In this document: positions 34,871 to 47,541 of the stretch, piece after piece
Numbering within the stretch: the stretch's first letter is position 1
Layout: each line of letters starts with the position of its first letter
Source: Pisolithus tinctorius
Lineage: Eukaryota > Basidiomycota > Agaricomycetes > Boletales > Pisolithaceae
DNA length: 64,000 bases
NCBI GenBank assembly: GCA_024663395.1
Contig: JANFAH010000005.1
Location: 2,170,001 to 2,234,000 of the forward strand
Reading direction: 5' to 3'
Notes under the pieces: generated by a model
Database searches by the model: none
Told to the model about the DNA's origin: nothing
Seen by the model: only the letters and a program-made list of their open reading frames with translations
Program-made: the position numbers and the translations under genes

Positions 34871-37549
34871 CTAATCACTCAGTATCGCCTGGACCACGTT
34901 GTCCACTCTCAGCTGCCTCAAGTCTGTGTACGTCTTCGAGTGGGTAAGCACCGTAAGTTAAAAGCCCATCCGGGAAATGTGAAGTAAAAAAACGAACCTG
35001 TCCGCATCCAACGAAGATGATCGGCTGACCCGTCACGTACGTCATGGAAAGAGCGGCACCAACCTGGCAAAGATGCGTTCGAGATCTCGTTGCACGGAGC
35101 ACACAAAAAAAAGAATGGAAGTGTGATATAAGTCGGACGGACCTTGTCATCTACAGTATCCCATTTCGTCACAAGCATGCCGTCGATCCCACGACTTTTC
35201 CCTGACGAAGCAGATGAGAAATCGCGCAAGGCACGGTCGAATTTCGTGAGCTGGTCTACTGCCTCGTTGCCGACCAACGCCTCGCCCACGAAGATGACCT
35301 TATCGGGGTTGTTCACTGTGACAAGCTGTCCTCGGCGATGAATATGGGGGGGAGAAGTCAAATATCATGCTGGAGAAGCCCAACCTTGGCCAAAGCCCTC
35401 ATCAACGGCTGTAGGGCTGCGTGTCAGTTGGCATGCGCGGTACAAGTCGTGTTACGGACCTCGTTGTCTTGCATGCGACCTGCTGTATCGATCAGAACCA
35501 CGTCGAAGCCATTCTCGTTTGCTGAGCACCATTGCGTTAGTAAGCTAATAGGTATTGAAGTCACCGTCCTCAACCCACCATATCCAATGGCTTCCCTGGC
35601 AATAGCCGCAGCGTCCTTTCCATACCCCCTCTCGAACAATTCAACGCGACCTTTGCTATTGGTCGCGCCGTCAACACCAAGCATACCTAAGTTGCGCACA
35701 TGGACGCGCAACTGCTCAACGGCGCCACTCCTGGTTCACAGCCTTAGCACTACAGGAACAGACAGATAACGCCGAAATGAACATGTACGCACCTGAAGGT
35801 GTCACACGCAGCAATGAGGACCCGGAGATTGTTCTGGATTAACCAGAAACAGACTTTGGACAGATTAGTACTCTTACCCACACCGTTCACGCCAACGAAA
35901 GTGATGGTGTATGGTACCCTCTTCTGCGAGGGAGAAGATAATTTCGTCCGAATGGACAACAATAAATCAGTAGATGTCTTCGGTGTGAGGATCCTTGTTA
36001 GCGAAGCCGATAGCGCAGAACGGACGGTGTTGCTGGTAGCTGATGGTCGGGATGAGAGAAAATGTAGGGCAATCTGAAAAGGGGGACCTTACTTTGGAAC
36101 CCGCCAACTTTCCTCCCGACGAGGCCTTCACCGACACCTTCACATACTTTGTCGGCAATTTCCTTGGCGACGTTTTTCTTCATGAGATGCTGCTTCATCC
36201 CCTCGAGAACTGGCTTCAGATCCTGTTCGGTCAATACCTTGGACCCCGTCAAACGTGCAAATAGGGAACCGAGAGCTCCCAGAGAGCTGGTGTACTGTTG
36301 TGTAGCTTCCTGGTTCAAAGCCTTCGCAATGACCGATGCATCACCCTTGTTGCCAAAGTCCCAGTCCCGCACTTCGTAAAGACCATCTTTGTTCCGAGTG
36401 CCCAAAGACGCTGAGTCGACAAGACTCTTCAAATCATTCGTCAACCGACCATTCACGCCTGCGTCAGACTTGTCGAGACTGAAGTCAAGACTCGCCATAT
36501 CCGACTCGGTGGGAACCTCGTCACCCCATTTTCGCCGAGTTTTGGTTTTACTTTTGCGTTTGCTCGATTCATTTCTGAGAGAAGATGCGTAAGACATGTC
36601 CGGGACACTCTTAGAAGAGACTGACTCAGAAACTGGTTCACAGGTTCCCGAATCCACACGCGACGCGGCACGACCTCCTTGTCTTCCCCCTCGTCCGCGC
36701 AATCTGGTCTTCAGTGCCTGAACATTTCTCGCTATCTGTTGCTCGTCCTGAGTAATGTCTGGGGACTCCGTTGGCACTGGGTATCATTTATTTATTTTCT
36801 TATTTTCTTTTTAGTTTGGCCTTGCGAGATATACATACCAGTACTATCGTCGTCAGAAGGAGACCCAGGTTCAACCTGAATTGAACGAGCCTGCGGCCTG
36901 AATCTCGACTTGCGCTCCTGATGAACCGATTAAGCACGAGTTGGCCGCCTTCGAAGGTGCAATACGTGCAGCACACCTACCTGAGCAGCCTTATCTTCGA
37001 AGCCCTTGAGCAATTTGTCGAATACGCCATCCCACCCGTCAAACGCCTTTGCAAAATTCCACGATGTATTGCCGTTTTTCGAGGGGGGTGCAGACTTCCC
37101 AGTATTTATGGCATGCAAAGAGGCAACGAAAGTGGCCAAAAATGGTTCGAAGAGCTTGATGAAAAGGGTTTTGATTGCTGTCAAGAGATCGTCGACATAC
37201 GTGAGCTGCAAAATTCGCTGGTAGGCGACCTGCGGGCAGGCTAGTCAGTTATTGCTGGGATAGAGCGTCGGAAAACGTACCACGAAGATCAACTCGAGAT
37301 CATTGAAAAATGTCCACTTGACAGCGTATCCGTCCTTTTCAAATTTCTGTTCTGCAGTTCGCCCTTCTATCAGCGCTTCGCGTATGAGTGAATTAACTGG
37401 CGAAGAAACGGACGAGGCAACGTGGGACGCCTCCGGCGTGAAGGAGCGCGACCAGAGAACAACACCACCTAGAAACGGTTAACAGCTCTATGCACTCTTC
37501 AGCTACTCTGGACCATACCTCTGTGCGATATCGAGCAATGGTCTAACAT
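34871..37549 (-). CDS. SRP101: Signal recognition particle receptor alpha subunit
   Basis: Begins at 37549 with [20 protein letters not shown] (spliced across a 52-nt intron), the SRX-type N-domain that binds the beta subunit; [20 protein letters not shown] and a long charged linker follow (36000-36780). The C-terminal NG GTPase domain has G1 [13 protein letters not shown], then ACDTFR with the continuing block [15 protein letters not shown]3 [15 protein letters not shown]4 [20 protein letters not shown], and IIFVGCGQ with a last exon [18 protein letters not shown]. Stop is at 34871-34873. The protein docks ribosome-SRP complexes at the ER membrane. Several introns fall inside the NG domain. 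All GTPase motifs are intact, so it should be functional. Confidence 0.93.
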
Positions 37550-37795
37550 ACCAACGATGCAACGGGTAGTACTGCCTTTGCCGTGCGCACGAAGACATCA
37601 TGCTGTATTACATAAGCACCATGCTATGCCAATACACACTGACGACGTGGTAATAACACCGAGTACATACTACTTGTACAACAACAAAGCGAGTCTTTTG
37701 GCAAAATAAATACCGTACAAAGTATACACATATGAGGATCACAAACGGTCGCTCGGTTCCGGTTCGGGATCAGGAGTATCTCATCGTCCTCACGG

Positions 37796-38863
37796 TCAAC
37801 GTTCCTCCCAGACACGTTCATAATCCTCACGGCGTTGAGGACGTAAAGACATCCCACGATGTAAAACGGGAGGTGATCTTGAGGCAAAATCATCTGGATT
37901 TGTGAAACGGTCAAACCCGGATGCCTGTGGCTGAGACACAGCCAACGGCGAAACGCCAGGGTATGAGTTTTGGGCCGGCAACAACTGTTGCTGATGTGAC
38001 CGTTCACGGTGGTGGGAAGAACTAGACCGCGGGGGAAACGCTGGTGCACTCTCCGGCCTGCGACTCCGCGTGCGGCGCGGCGTTTCGATGACAGGGTCCC
38101 CATCCCACTCCCTACTATCACTACTCCGACGGTCCTCGGAATCGACACGGCCATTGCGCGAATTTCCCGCTGCCTGTTGTGCTGAGTAACGATTTGGCAC
38201 CAAGGGTTTTTCCATTTTTTGAGGCCCAGGGGAACGTTCTGTGGACATTGTTGAGTCGGGGCAGCCCACACTGCTCGGTGATGGACTGGCATAGTAGTTG
38301 TCTTGTTGGTAGGGTGGTGACGAGAGATAATGGGAGAGTTGGGACTTCTCGGGGACCTGGGCAGGACCAGACTCGAGCATGAGTATGGGCGTAACGCCGG
38401 GCCTGAGAGAATTGATGAACTCGGATGATGGTGCGATGCGCTTGCGCCGACGACGGCGCATGTATAGGAACAGGCCTAGTGCGAGGCATGAGAGAAATAC
38501 GACACCTCCAACCACGCCTCCAACTATCGCGCCTGTGTGAGTTGATGAGGAGCTGCTTGACGATGACTCTGGAGCTTGAACCGCGGCTGATGGTATTGCT
38601 GTGGTGCTGGTGCTGGTGCTGGTGCTGGTGCTGGTGCTGGTGCCGGTTGTGGTGATGGTGCTGGTGCTGGTGCTGATGCTGCTTGTGGGGCTGGTACTGC
38701 TTGTGGTGCTGGCACTGGCTGTGGTGCTGGACGCAGTCGAAGTTGCAGTTGCAGTTGCAGTTGGGGCATCAGAGTAGGTAGAGGAGGGCGTGGAGAAATC
38801 GGCGGTCGACGAGTCTGACGCCGACGATGAGATGCAGTTGAGTGGATGACAACTACTGGACAT
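37796..38863 (-). CDS. Ser/Thr-rich single-pass membrane protein
   Basis: An open frame of 355 codons. Residues 10-105 are almost all Ser, Thr, Ala and Pro (likely heavily O-glycosylated). A transmembrane helix GAIVGGVVGGVVFLSCLALG follows, then LFLYMRRRRRKR, a strong stop-transfer signal, and a cytoplasmic tail rich in Ser, Pro and Arg. This layout is common in fungal cell-wall sensors and related proteins, but no sensor domain is visible. The start used here lacks a signal peptide. An upstream exon at about 39064-38975 begins MLSILPPLFSLPFFPSNPT, a plausible signal sequence, and could be spliced on, but I could not find a junction that keeps the frame. The family is unknown. Confidence 0.65.
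   Translation of the reverse strand: MSSSCHPLNCISSSASDSSTADFSTPSSTYSDAPTATATATSTASSTTASASTTSSTSPTSSISTSTSTITTTGTSTSTSTSTSTSTTAIPSAAVQAPESSSSSSSSTHTGAIVGGVVGGVVFLSCLALGLFLYMRRRRRKRIAPSSEFINSLRPGVTPILMLESGPAQVPEKSQLSHYLSSPPYQQDNYYASPSPSSVGCPDSTMSTERSPGPQKMEKPLVPNRYSAQQAAGNSRNGRVDSEDRRSSDSREWDGDPVIETPRRTRSRRPESAPAFPPRSSSSHHRERSHQQQLLPAQNSYPGVSPLAVSQPQASGFDRFTNPDDFASRSPPVLHRGMSLRPQRREDYERVWEER
38592..38680. repeat. Hexanucleotide tandem repeat (GGTGCT)n
   Basis: Copies of GGTGCT, partly degenerate, lie within the Ser/Thr-rich ectodomain of the membrane protein on the other strand, where they encode alternating Thr-Ser. A perfect run of seven units sits at about 38601-38642. Being a multiple of three, length changes would leave the frame intact and alter only the stalk length. 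Confidence 0.8.
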
Positions 38864-39283
38864 GATGGAGCGCTAGAAGACTAGGTCGTACGCCAGAGCA
38901 CACGGTTGTGCTGTGACGCAGGCGGGATAGGGATAAATGAGTACATGGATGTGTTGAGGAAAGCTATTAGACAACTCACTGACCGAGCGGGGGACGGACG
39001 ACACGACAGTCGGGTTAGAAGGAAAGAAAGGGAGACTGAATAAGGGTGGCAGGATTGACAGCATTGCCTCGGGCGACTATACTCGGGCATCAGCCTGGTG
39101 ATGGGTCTAAGTGGTGTTCTATCAAGATGCCATCCACCCTGGCACCTTTTCTGCTACTTGCAACAAGCTGACGGACGCTTGCGTACGCCGAGAACACATC
39201 AGCCAGATTGACGCAAGGCTTCCATCAGCTTTGCGGTGTAACTGGGGACAGGTTGAGCGTTTACGCCTGCAGTGCCTTGAACA

Positions 39284-40410
39284 ATGCGACCCGCACCTGG
39301 CTGTCTCCGAGTTTCTCAGCTACAACGCACATTTTCATCCACAGCGTCAATCAGAATGAAGATCGTACCCGTGCCAGTTCGCGAGGACAACTACGCGTAT
39401 CTCCTCGTCGACGAGCCTACTAACAAGGCTGCCGCGGTCGACCCCTATGACGTCCCAAAGGTACAGGCCATCGCAAACCAGCTAGGGGTCTCTATAGTTG
39501 CCGCCATCACAACACATCACCACTTTGATCACAGCGGGGGAAACGAGGTGAGCCAACGTCGATTGACATGATAAATGTGTTAGGAGATCATCTCATCGCG
39601 ACAAAATCCGTAGGTGTTCGTAAGTGCACACTAGTCATCCGGTGATCGCATGCTCATTGCCTTCGGCAGGCATCAAAGTATCCTGGCGCACCCGTGTACG
39701 GGGGTAGCGACAAAATCCCAAAGTTGACGAACCTCGTCAAGGACAAGGACGAGTTTGTCGTCGGCGAGCACATTCGGGTCAGGTCAGTACTTGTGCCACA
39801 GGGCATCAAGCCACTCCTGACCACCCCAGGTACATTATATAGGTGCTTGGCCACCCCTTGTCATACGCAGGACTCTATCTGTTACTATGTCACTGACACT
39901 GCGAACGCGTCTCAGCCAGGCAGTGTCTTCACTGGTGACACTCTTTTTATAGGTGGGTCTCACGTCTATCATCCTTGTGCGAAAACTGAGCCCCGACCGC
40001 GGCTGCAGGTGGATGCGGTAACTTCTTCGAAGGCACCGGTGAGGAGATGCATGCCGCGCTCTCTTACTTGGGCACCTTACCCGACGAGACTGTCACATAC
40101 GTCGGCCACGAATACACGGCCAAGAATGCCGATTTTGCGATAACCGTTGAGCCCACCAATGCTGACATTTCTCGTCTCTATCGAATGACCCGAGAAAACG
40201 CCATCACTACTGGCAAGTCCACCATCGGCGACGAGAAGCTGTGGAACGTATTCATGCGCCCTCAGAGCGAGGAGATAAAGTGAGTCACGCGTGGCCTGGA
40301 ACCATGACTCGCGTTCTGACGGTGTCTTTAGGAAGGCTACTGGGTTGACAGGGAACGAATCTGCTATTGTCACCAAGCTGCGACAGATGAAGAGCAGTTT
40401 CAAGGGGTAA
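39284..40410 (+). CDS. GLO2: Glyoxalase II (hydroxyacylglutathione hydrolase)
   Basis: Exons give MKIVPVPVREDNYAYLLVD, then the metal-binding THHHFDHSGGNE, PGAPVYGGSDKIP, a later ligand in CLATPCHTQDSICYYV, GSVFTGDTLFIGGCGNFFEG and VTYVGHEYTAKNA. These are the ordered metallo-beta-lactamase-fold glyoxalase II motifs with all His/Asp ligands. It hydrolyses S-lactoylglutathione to lactate and glutathione. Two in-frame starts are possible: ATG at 39284 adds a 24-residue Arg/Ser/Thr leader (MRPAPGCLRVSQLQRTF) that looks like a mitochondrial presequence; ATG at 39356 gives the cytosolic form. A 6-nt microexon at 39614-39619 (Val-Phe) seems to sit between two introns after the GGNE block. Stop at 40408-40410. 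Confidence 0.92.
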
Positions 40411-40603
40411 ACATATGTTAGGCTAGCCACCAGAGATGACACTCTTGCTTTGCATCAGAATCCTACAATTCTTGATAAATGCTATTCACGTTTTATCTTG
40501 ATTTTGCGACGAGTGACTGCTACATCTGATTACAATAACAAAACTAGCCCTAGAATGTAAGCGACAGCGATGGCAACCATAAAATTGTCGTGATTCGTTA
40601 ACG

Positions 40604-41427
40604 TCAATTCAACCCAACCACTTTGAGTACGGCCGAACGAGCATATGGGATGTATGACAGTGAATACCACGTATACGCTAGGTACTCGATGATCACGAAT
40701 ACTGCAACAGAGTATTAAGGTGAAGGTCGATGAACGGTGATTGGATTAGGGGCTTACTGATGCAGAGAACCTGTCAAGGGGCACACACTATGAGTACAGC
40801 TAGGGGAAAAGAACCGCTGGAACAGCTTACCTCGTTTCGAAGCACGAATGCGCCGACGAAGACCAGGGCGATAGAACCCAGGAAGACGATGGTGGCCACC
40901 AAACGTACAGGTTTAAACATCTTTAGTAGGCATGGTCAGTCTTTTAGGTAGGCGTTCACGGTTGAATGAAACTTTACCAGCTTGATCTGAGTAGCGAACT
41001 GGGTCGGAGGATAGCTTAGCTGTACTAGTATAAGAAGCGAAGGAGCATACCCCGATCAGAAACCCTGTACCTGCGAGGGACACGAGGACACCGATAGTGT
41101 ACAGAACTGAGAAAACGGAGATGAGTATGGTGACAGCGAGTGAACTTGACTTGAAGAAGCTCACCTGCGAAACTGCCGAGTTGACCCAAGAACAGAAGTA
41201 TGCTGCCTAGTATGCTCAGTACGAATCCGATGACAAGGCTGTAGATTGCGAAGAGATTGAGCACCGACATAAAGCGAGTGGAGGATGACTGACCAGCCAA
41301 CGAAGCCGTAGAGGCGCTGAGTGCGAGTGAGACCGAGGAACTTGAATGCAGAGTCCCCTTCGAAGAACTGGGTCTCTGGGATCATGCCCCCTGCAGCCTC
41401 GAGATTGAACCATCCTTTGGAAGACAT
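40604..41427 (-). CDS. SFT2: SFT2-like vesicle transport protein
   Basis: Start at 41427 (MSSKGWFNLEAAGGMIPETQ). The core SFT2 blocks follow in order: FKFLGLTRTQRLYGFVGW, FVLSILGSILLFLGQLG, VLYTIGVLVSLAGTGFLIG, MFKPVRLVATIVFLGSIALV, and the last exons VLCIIFVIIEYLAYTWYSLS then YIPYARSAVLKVV. There are four hydrophobic helices, as in the family. SFT2 proteins reside in the Golgi and help fusion of endosome-derived vesicles. Introns split several helices. The last two exon junctions near 40750 agree in phase. It is divergent from EDC4, with about 240 nt between starts. Confidence 0.88.
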
Positions 41428-41667
41428 GTCAGACGTGTGTATCGGCGAGGACGCGACGAGTGGGTGGCAGCGAGACTGGACTCTGTGGCGGTGCTGCGGA
41501 TGACGACTAACTAGCACTACCAACTAACTTGCTAAGGTGTAATAGATAGTCTAGTTGCCTCGTGTCCTCAACGAGGCCAGCACGTTTTTGCCATAGTTTA
41601 CAGCTCATCCACTGTATCTTTTTTTTCTTCCTTCTCTACGTGCACTGGGCCGAGCTTGTAGTGTGCC

Positions 41668-44600
41668 ATGGAGAGACACAACAACCTGCACGAACAGTTG
41701 TTTGCGATGGGAAGCGCCACGCCCCCACCTCAGTCTCAATTGTTCACCATGAATCCTGCAAACCAGCCCAAGTCCTCCTCGTCCTCCCCAAACAACCTCG
41801 AATCGCTCTTCCAGTCCATCGCTAGCCAGCAGATGTCCGAGCCGTCGTCTACTTTTACCTCAAACTCTGCTCCAGCGACCCCAGCCATGGCCACAACAAC
41901 ATCGGAAGACAGCGCCCCACCGGGCTCCACCTCAACCGTATCTACTGCTGACAGACAGAGCGCCCTTCTCTCTCTGCTCTACCCTGCTGCTGGCTCAAAC
42001 CCAGTCCACCAGTCGTCTCAGCCTCCTCTGATGCCTGCTCCCCCTGCACCCCAACAGGTGCCCACTCCCCCCGCATCATCTGGGCGGACTGGCCAGTCTC
42101 CCTCCAACTCCAGCGAGGCACAGGGAAAAATCCTGCTCGAACAGCTCATGTCAGGGTGAGTCTTCCTTCTCTACATCTTATCCACCACCAGGTGGGCCCC
42201 TCGTTCCAAGCAAGTGCCCTCTTCATTTATCTATGGCTTGCGCGTGCCGCGGCCCCGCTTCTGACCAATACGTGTCTTTGAAGCATGTTGATGGGAATAT
42301 TGTCCGCCTCACCATAGCCACGAGGTCTGCCCACTACCTCCTTTTCAACCGATATGTTTATCTTGTCTCTCTGTCCCCCCCCCTTTTCTGCCTCCCATGG
42401 CACACTGGGATTACCTCGATACGTATTTGGCTGACGTATTCGATAGTGCTGCCCCCCGCTCAAACTACTCGGAGCCTGCCCCTCCTGCTTCGACGCTGCC
42501 TCCGGCGTCTTCTGCTCCTATGCACCCTCCGGCCCCTGAGTCCTACCTGCCTACGGAGGGTCCATACGTTCCTCGGGAGACTCCACGTGACCTTCCCCAG
42601 CCAATGCCGCTGCCGCAGGCCCAGCAGCCCGCTCCTCCTTCACCGCCTAAGCCTATGTTTGATTTCGTTTCTCCCTTCGACGCTTTCACCGCTAGTTCAC
42701 CCCCTGCCGTCAAAAAGAAACCCGTTCCTGCTGGCCCACCGAGCGCATCCAGCGGAAATGAGGATTCCTGGACCTCAGCCTCTCTTGGTTCCCTCGGTGC
42801 AGACCCGAAACGCAAATCCGTCGAAAACCTCATCGATCAGCTCACAAGGGGCCAGGTGCCCTACGGTCCCGGTCAACCTCCGTCACCGACTTATGATCCT
42901 TACAATACTGCCGACGAGTACTCCCAGGTGGAGGCCAACCAACCCACTCCTCAGCAGCAACGGGCAATTCCCCCTCCTCCCCCACTTCCGCCGAAGCCTG
43001 GTCGTGAATCATCTCCCAGGGCGTCGCCACCCAAGCTTTCACAACAACAGCAGCCACAGCAACAACACCGTCCACAGGGACGATCGACTGAATCTCCCGT
43101 TGGCCAGCCAGCGCTTCCCTCTCGGAAGGACAAGGATGGTTCTCCAGGCCCGCGTCCGACCTGGAAGAATGATGGCCGTGCTAAAGGCGGGGTCAAGGGC
43201 AAAGTCCAGACAGGTCCCCCGTACGCTCAGCTGTTTCTAATTATGTTTCCTGCCTTGCTGATTATCTCATGACAGTGCGCAACCTCAAACCATCATTTTT
43301 GATGTCTCGCAGCTACTGGACGAGGTCCAGGCCCCCCGTGATACTGTCAAGTCCACTGCGATCGCGTTGGTCAAGCAAGACTTTGTCTTCCTCCCAGGTA
43401 CGACAATCGGTGCGACTCACTGGATTGCGTATGCCATGACTAGGGGTCGTGTGCGCGTGATCTCACGCTCCAGTGGCGATCGCACTTTGCTGCAGCTGCC
43501 CACCGTGTTCGCACCGTCAACGCAGGTAGTTGACATGGCTGTGTACGGAAACAGGCTTGCAGGTGTGACGTCTGACGGTGGCTTCGTCGTTTGGGAGTTG
43601 CCCGAAGTCATAACAGATGATGTTCCGTACGTGTGTTCGCACCCTTCTCGTCGAACAAACTGATCTGACGTCGCGCATACGTTAGTGGCCGTTTGTTACT
43701 CTGTGTGGTGCCTAGTGCGGATGCCGACCCGTTGCACTCTGTCAAGTGGCACCCCAACCAACCCGACACGTTGGCTGTTGCTTCTGAGACCAAGATGTAT
43801 TTGTTGGATCTTGCGGACGCCGCGCGTACCTTCCGAGGCGAGCCCCTGCCACAGGTTGAGCTCAACCGTATTGCTCAGGTCTTCACCGTCCCCTCGGTAA
43901 GTCCGAATTGTCTATTGCATTACTTCTTATCTTCTGAATACCTTTTTTTCTTAGCGCCTGGTTGCCTTTGATTTTGATGTCCCTCACTTTGCCTTGGCCA
44001 CTGTTTCTGAGGACTCTACGCTCACATTGTGGAACGTGCACGATAAGCTGCCTTTCTGGACTCACCGAGTTCGCGGGGAGGATGTTCCTTCATCCTTGAC
44101 CTTCATCGAGGACGGTATTGTCATCGGTCGGAAGAACGGTACTATCTTCCAACTGTTGTCCGTCATTTCCAAGAACGTCCTATCGACTCTCAAGTTCGTC
44201 AACGGTACCAAGGAAGACCCTGACATGTTCGGTCACGTTAATTATGATTCTCGCATTCAGACTCTGTGGGTGGCCAACAGTCGCAGGGATAGCTTGATCG
44301 CCGTGAAGATTGGCTTTGATGTTTCCGCTTCTCCTTCTGGCGACCTTGTTCGAGGTGGATTCTTCGAACAAGTCGTCGAATTTTCTGGACCGAAGCCGAC
44401 GATTCACTTCGTCATCCTTTCGGCTGATGCAGATCCAACTGGAGAAGAAGCACATGCGGCATGTATCGCTGCGAAAGTTCCCCCTGGCGAGCTTGCCCTC
44501 GTCGCTTTCTCTGTCCATTCGACCGGTGTTGATCAGGTTCTCGTGCGTAAGGAATGGTACGATAACGCGCTTAACAATGCGGTTTCCAAGTTCCCGCCGT

Positions 44601-46569
44601 ACGTTCATCCCCAGCTCCCAGCTCCTGCTCCCGTGGAGATCAAGCCTACCAGACACGTGGTACAAGGCCCTCCTAGTGTTGCACCCCTCCCACAGCAGCA
44701 GCCTGCTCCTATGTTATCACATGCCAGAGCGCGCACGCCGCCTTCCGAGGAGCTGGATTCGGAGATGGCACGCGAAGAAGTTCGGGCGGCGGAAGCCAAA
44801 GGAAAGAATGCCAAGGGCAAGAACGTTGCCTTCAGAGATAGAGATGAGCGGGAGAAGAACAAGATCGATGCTGGATCATTGAGCGATTCTGGTGTTGTCC
44901 AGTTAGTTGCCAAGGAAATTAAAAAGAGCGAGGAGAGTCTCCACAACCGTATTGGGCGCCTGATTGGAAAAGAGATGGACAAGCAAAGTAAGCCGGGTAT
45001 ATTTTCACGCATCGTCGTAGTTAGACCTAATGTGTGTGTTTCTCAGATTCACGTTTCGAGGAAGCGCGTGCTCACGAGCAAGCTGAGGACTTCAACCGCC
45101 AGGAGAAGATCCTCAAGTTAATCTCTACCGAACTGACGAGGAACACGACCCGTGTGGTGGAGATGGCTGTGAAGGCAGAAGTTCAGAACTCTGTCCTCCC
45201 GGCTTTGGAGCACATTACAAGGACCGAAGTTCGCGCTGCGCTTAATGAACACGTGGGACGTGGCTTGACGGAGTATATTCAGAATGTGAGTTGCTCCTGC
45301 TATCAGCAAGGTCTTAAAACGTGCTTAGTTGAATAAACAGAATCTCCCCATTGAGATGGAGAAGTTATTGCTCCGTCCTGACATCTCTACCCATTTCGCT
45401 AGCATTCTTTCTAACAATCTTAACCCACTGATCGAGCGATATGTCAAGGACTCGGTGTCGAAGTCTTTCCTGCCTGCGTATTCACAGCAGACATCAGCAA
45501 TGCACCAGGACATCCTCCGCGAAATGAGGACCGAGATTTTGAACGTGAAGAAGGATTCTATGACATGGCAAACCGAAGCCGCTCGAAGCCAGGAGGTTCG
45601 TTCCCGTCGATCCTTGATTTTTCCTGGGTTTATTGGGGCTAACGCATCTGGACTAGGCTTTGATTCGAGAACTTGAACATTCGGTTAGGATATTGTCTGA
45701 TCAAGTCAAGTTCCTGACGATGAATGCGTCGACCTTGTCCGTCGCACACCACAGGGTGGCAGGTGGTGGTTCCCCAGTTCCATCGGTGGCCAATATGAGT
45801 TCGATCGCAGCTCAGCCGCTGCACCGCCAGCAGCTTCCGACGACCCAACCAGCGACCTACACCACTCAAGCCACTACTACGAGTTATTCACAGCCGACGC
45901 AGCCAGCTTCTATCCACGGATCGTGGTACTCTTCCCCTACCATTGCAGCACCTCAGGCGTCCCACCCAATTGCACCGCCCCCGCCCCCACCTGCTCCGGC
46001 TTCTCAACGCTCTCCACCAACCCAACCTCAACGTGAGGAATGGGATGATACTTACCTGTCCGTGTTGAGCACCCAGGATCCTAAACAGTTGCGGGAATTA
46101 CTGGCACGGTCAAATCCAGAAATCGTCATGCCGTTGAATGGCCCGGGACCCTTGTCGCAGGCTGTAATCTTAACTTTGCTGCATCGCGTGAGTGGGATTC
46201 ATTTTTTCTATTTTCATTTTAGCGTACTTAGGGTTAATTGAACAGCTCGCCGCCACTGTGGGAGAGACTCCGCCAGTCGATGAATCGTTCAAATCGGCCC
46301 TGTGGTGGCTCCAGCGTGCAGCTACTGTATTAAATATCAACGTGAGTTTTTCTGCGATCATGCGGACGTACCTTCACTCACCCGGGTCGTTCGTTCTTAT
46401 CTAGGAGCCTCTTATTTCACCCTACGTGGCTCGTGTTGTGCCGAATGTCAAGGCCATGCTGAACACCATCAAACAGCGTCTATCGATTCTCCCAGGTCCT
46501 CCACAACTGATGGACTCTGTTAGAACGATTTCTGATATTCAAGATACTCTTACTCGCAAGCAAACATAA
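41668..46569 (+). CDS. EDC4: EDC4/Ge-1-like enhancer of mRNA decapping
   Basis: A large protein of more than 1300 residues. Residues about 1-430 are Pro/Ser/Gln-rich. A WD40-like region follows: TIIFDVSQLLDEVQAP, LVKQDFVFLPG, IAYAMTRGRVRVISRSSGDR, LAGVTSDGGFVVWELPE, HSVKWHPNQPDTLAVASETK and LATVSEDSTLTLWNVHDKLP. Then comes a charged linker with helices (KIDAGSLSDSGVVQLVAKEI, RVVEMAVKAEVQNSVLPALE) and a C-terminal helical Ge-1 domain (WDDTYLSVLSTQDPKQLREL, KSALWWLQRAATVLNIN). Stop at 46567-46569. Introns include 42156-42446, longer than usual. EDC4 scaffolds the DCP1-DCP2 decapping complex in P-bodies. The last 1.2 kb is duplicated at 49960-51180. Confidence 0.88.
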
Positions 46570-47541
46570 GGGAGGAAATGAAGAATGTTGTTGTGAAAGT
46601 GCCGAAAATATTCGTCCTTGTTCCCGTGTATATCTTACTAGTTGTGTTTTTTCTCTCTTCTCTCCGATGCTCATGCATGCATCCACGATCGACCCGCAGG
46701 CTGTGGTTCTTACTTCATGAAATGACTTTTCACGTTCACATTACGCTTTGTTATTCCGAAATGTTCTATCGTTCCTGGTGATACGTAATGCCATCTACAA
46801 ATCCCGTCATGTGTCGTCGTATGTAGTTAGTGCAGACCATGACTCTATGTCCAGGGTGCCACAGTATGGAACGGTAAACCCAAAATATTTCTGCGAAATG
46901 TTTATTGTGGAAATGCGCGATTTAGACCGTTGAATGCGCATATTAAAGTGTGCAATTTGGACATCTTGTGTGCGCATTTAAGAAACTGTCTGTAAGATAG
47001 AGTCCCGGGCGTATAATGAGTACTATGGGGGTCACACTGGTGTAATATTCAATTTCGCTGCGAGTTACTTTGCAGCACGGTCAATGAAATTCTCCTCATG
47101 CCGGAATGCCAGATTTTGTTCACCATCACCTGCCAGCATGCCTGAGATACTTGGCCAACCCCTTCAAGCTCTTCAAAGCGCCCAACAGCATCCTTGCACA
47201 GCTGTGGGTCCTCCTACCACATTCCCATCACCTGAGTTCCATTTCAGAGTGCTGAGGGAGGGCTCCCCCCGCCGAAGCGAGTTCCCCTCTCAGTAGACTT
47301 TGTTGAACCAAGTGTTGACGACATGATATTAATGCCCCCTGAACACGCTGGTCGTTGTCCGCACTCTCACTCAAAACACTAGACGGCTGAAACTGCATAT
47401 AATCTCCACATTTTCCGACATCCAAACAATGACACATCCCCTAAATCATCATACAACTACGCATATGGGGTGGATTCGAGAAACAACTTGGTCACATCTC
47501 CAGCAATCAGTCACATTCGACGATGGAATGGACGATGGCAT

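Noticed and set aside
38425..38655. Plus-strand frame with repeated Trp-Cys
   Set aside because: Shadow of the hexanucleotide repeat in the minus-strand membrane protein gene.
42233..43240. 335-codon open frame inside EDC4
   Set aside because: Another frame of the Pro/Ser-rich EDC4 exon; its Leu/Arg/Pro bias is what a shifted CCN/TCN-rich exon gives. The EDC4 frame continues into the WD40 region in phase.
47084..47296. 70-codon frame 5' of metallothionein A
   Set aside because: No family resemblance and not conserved in the second unit.
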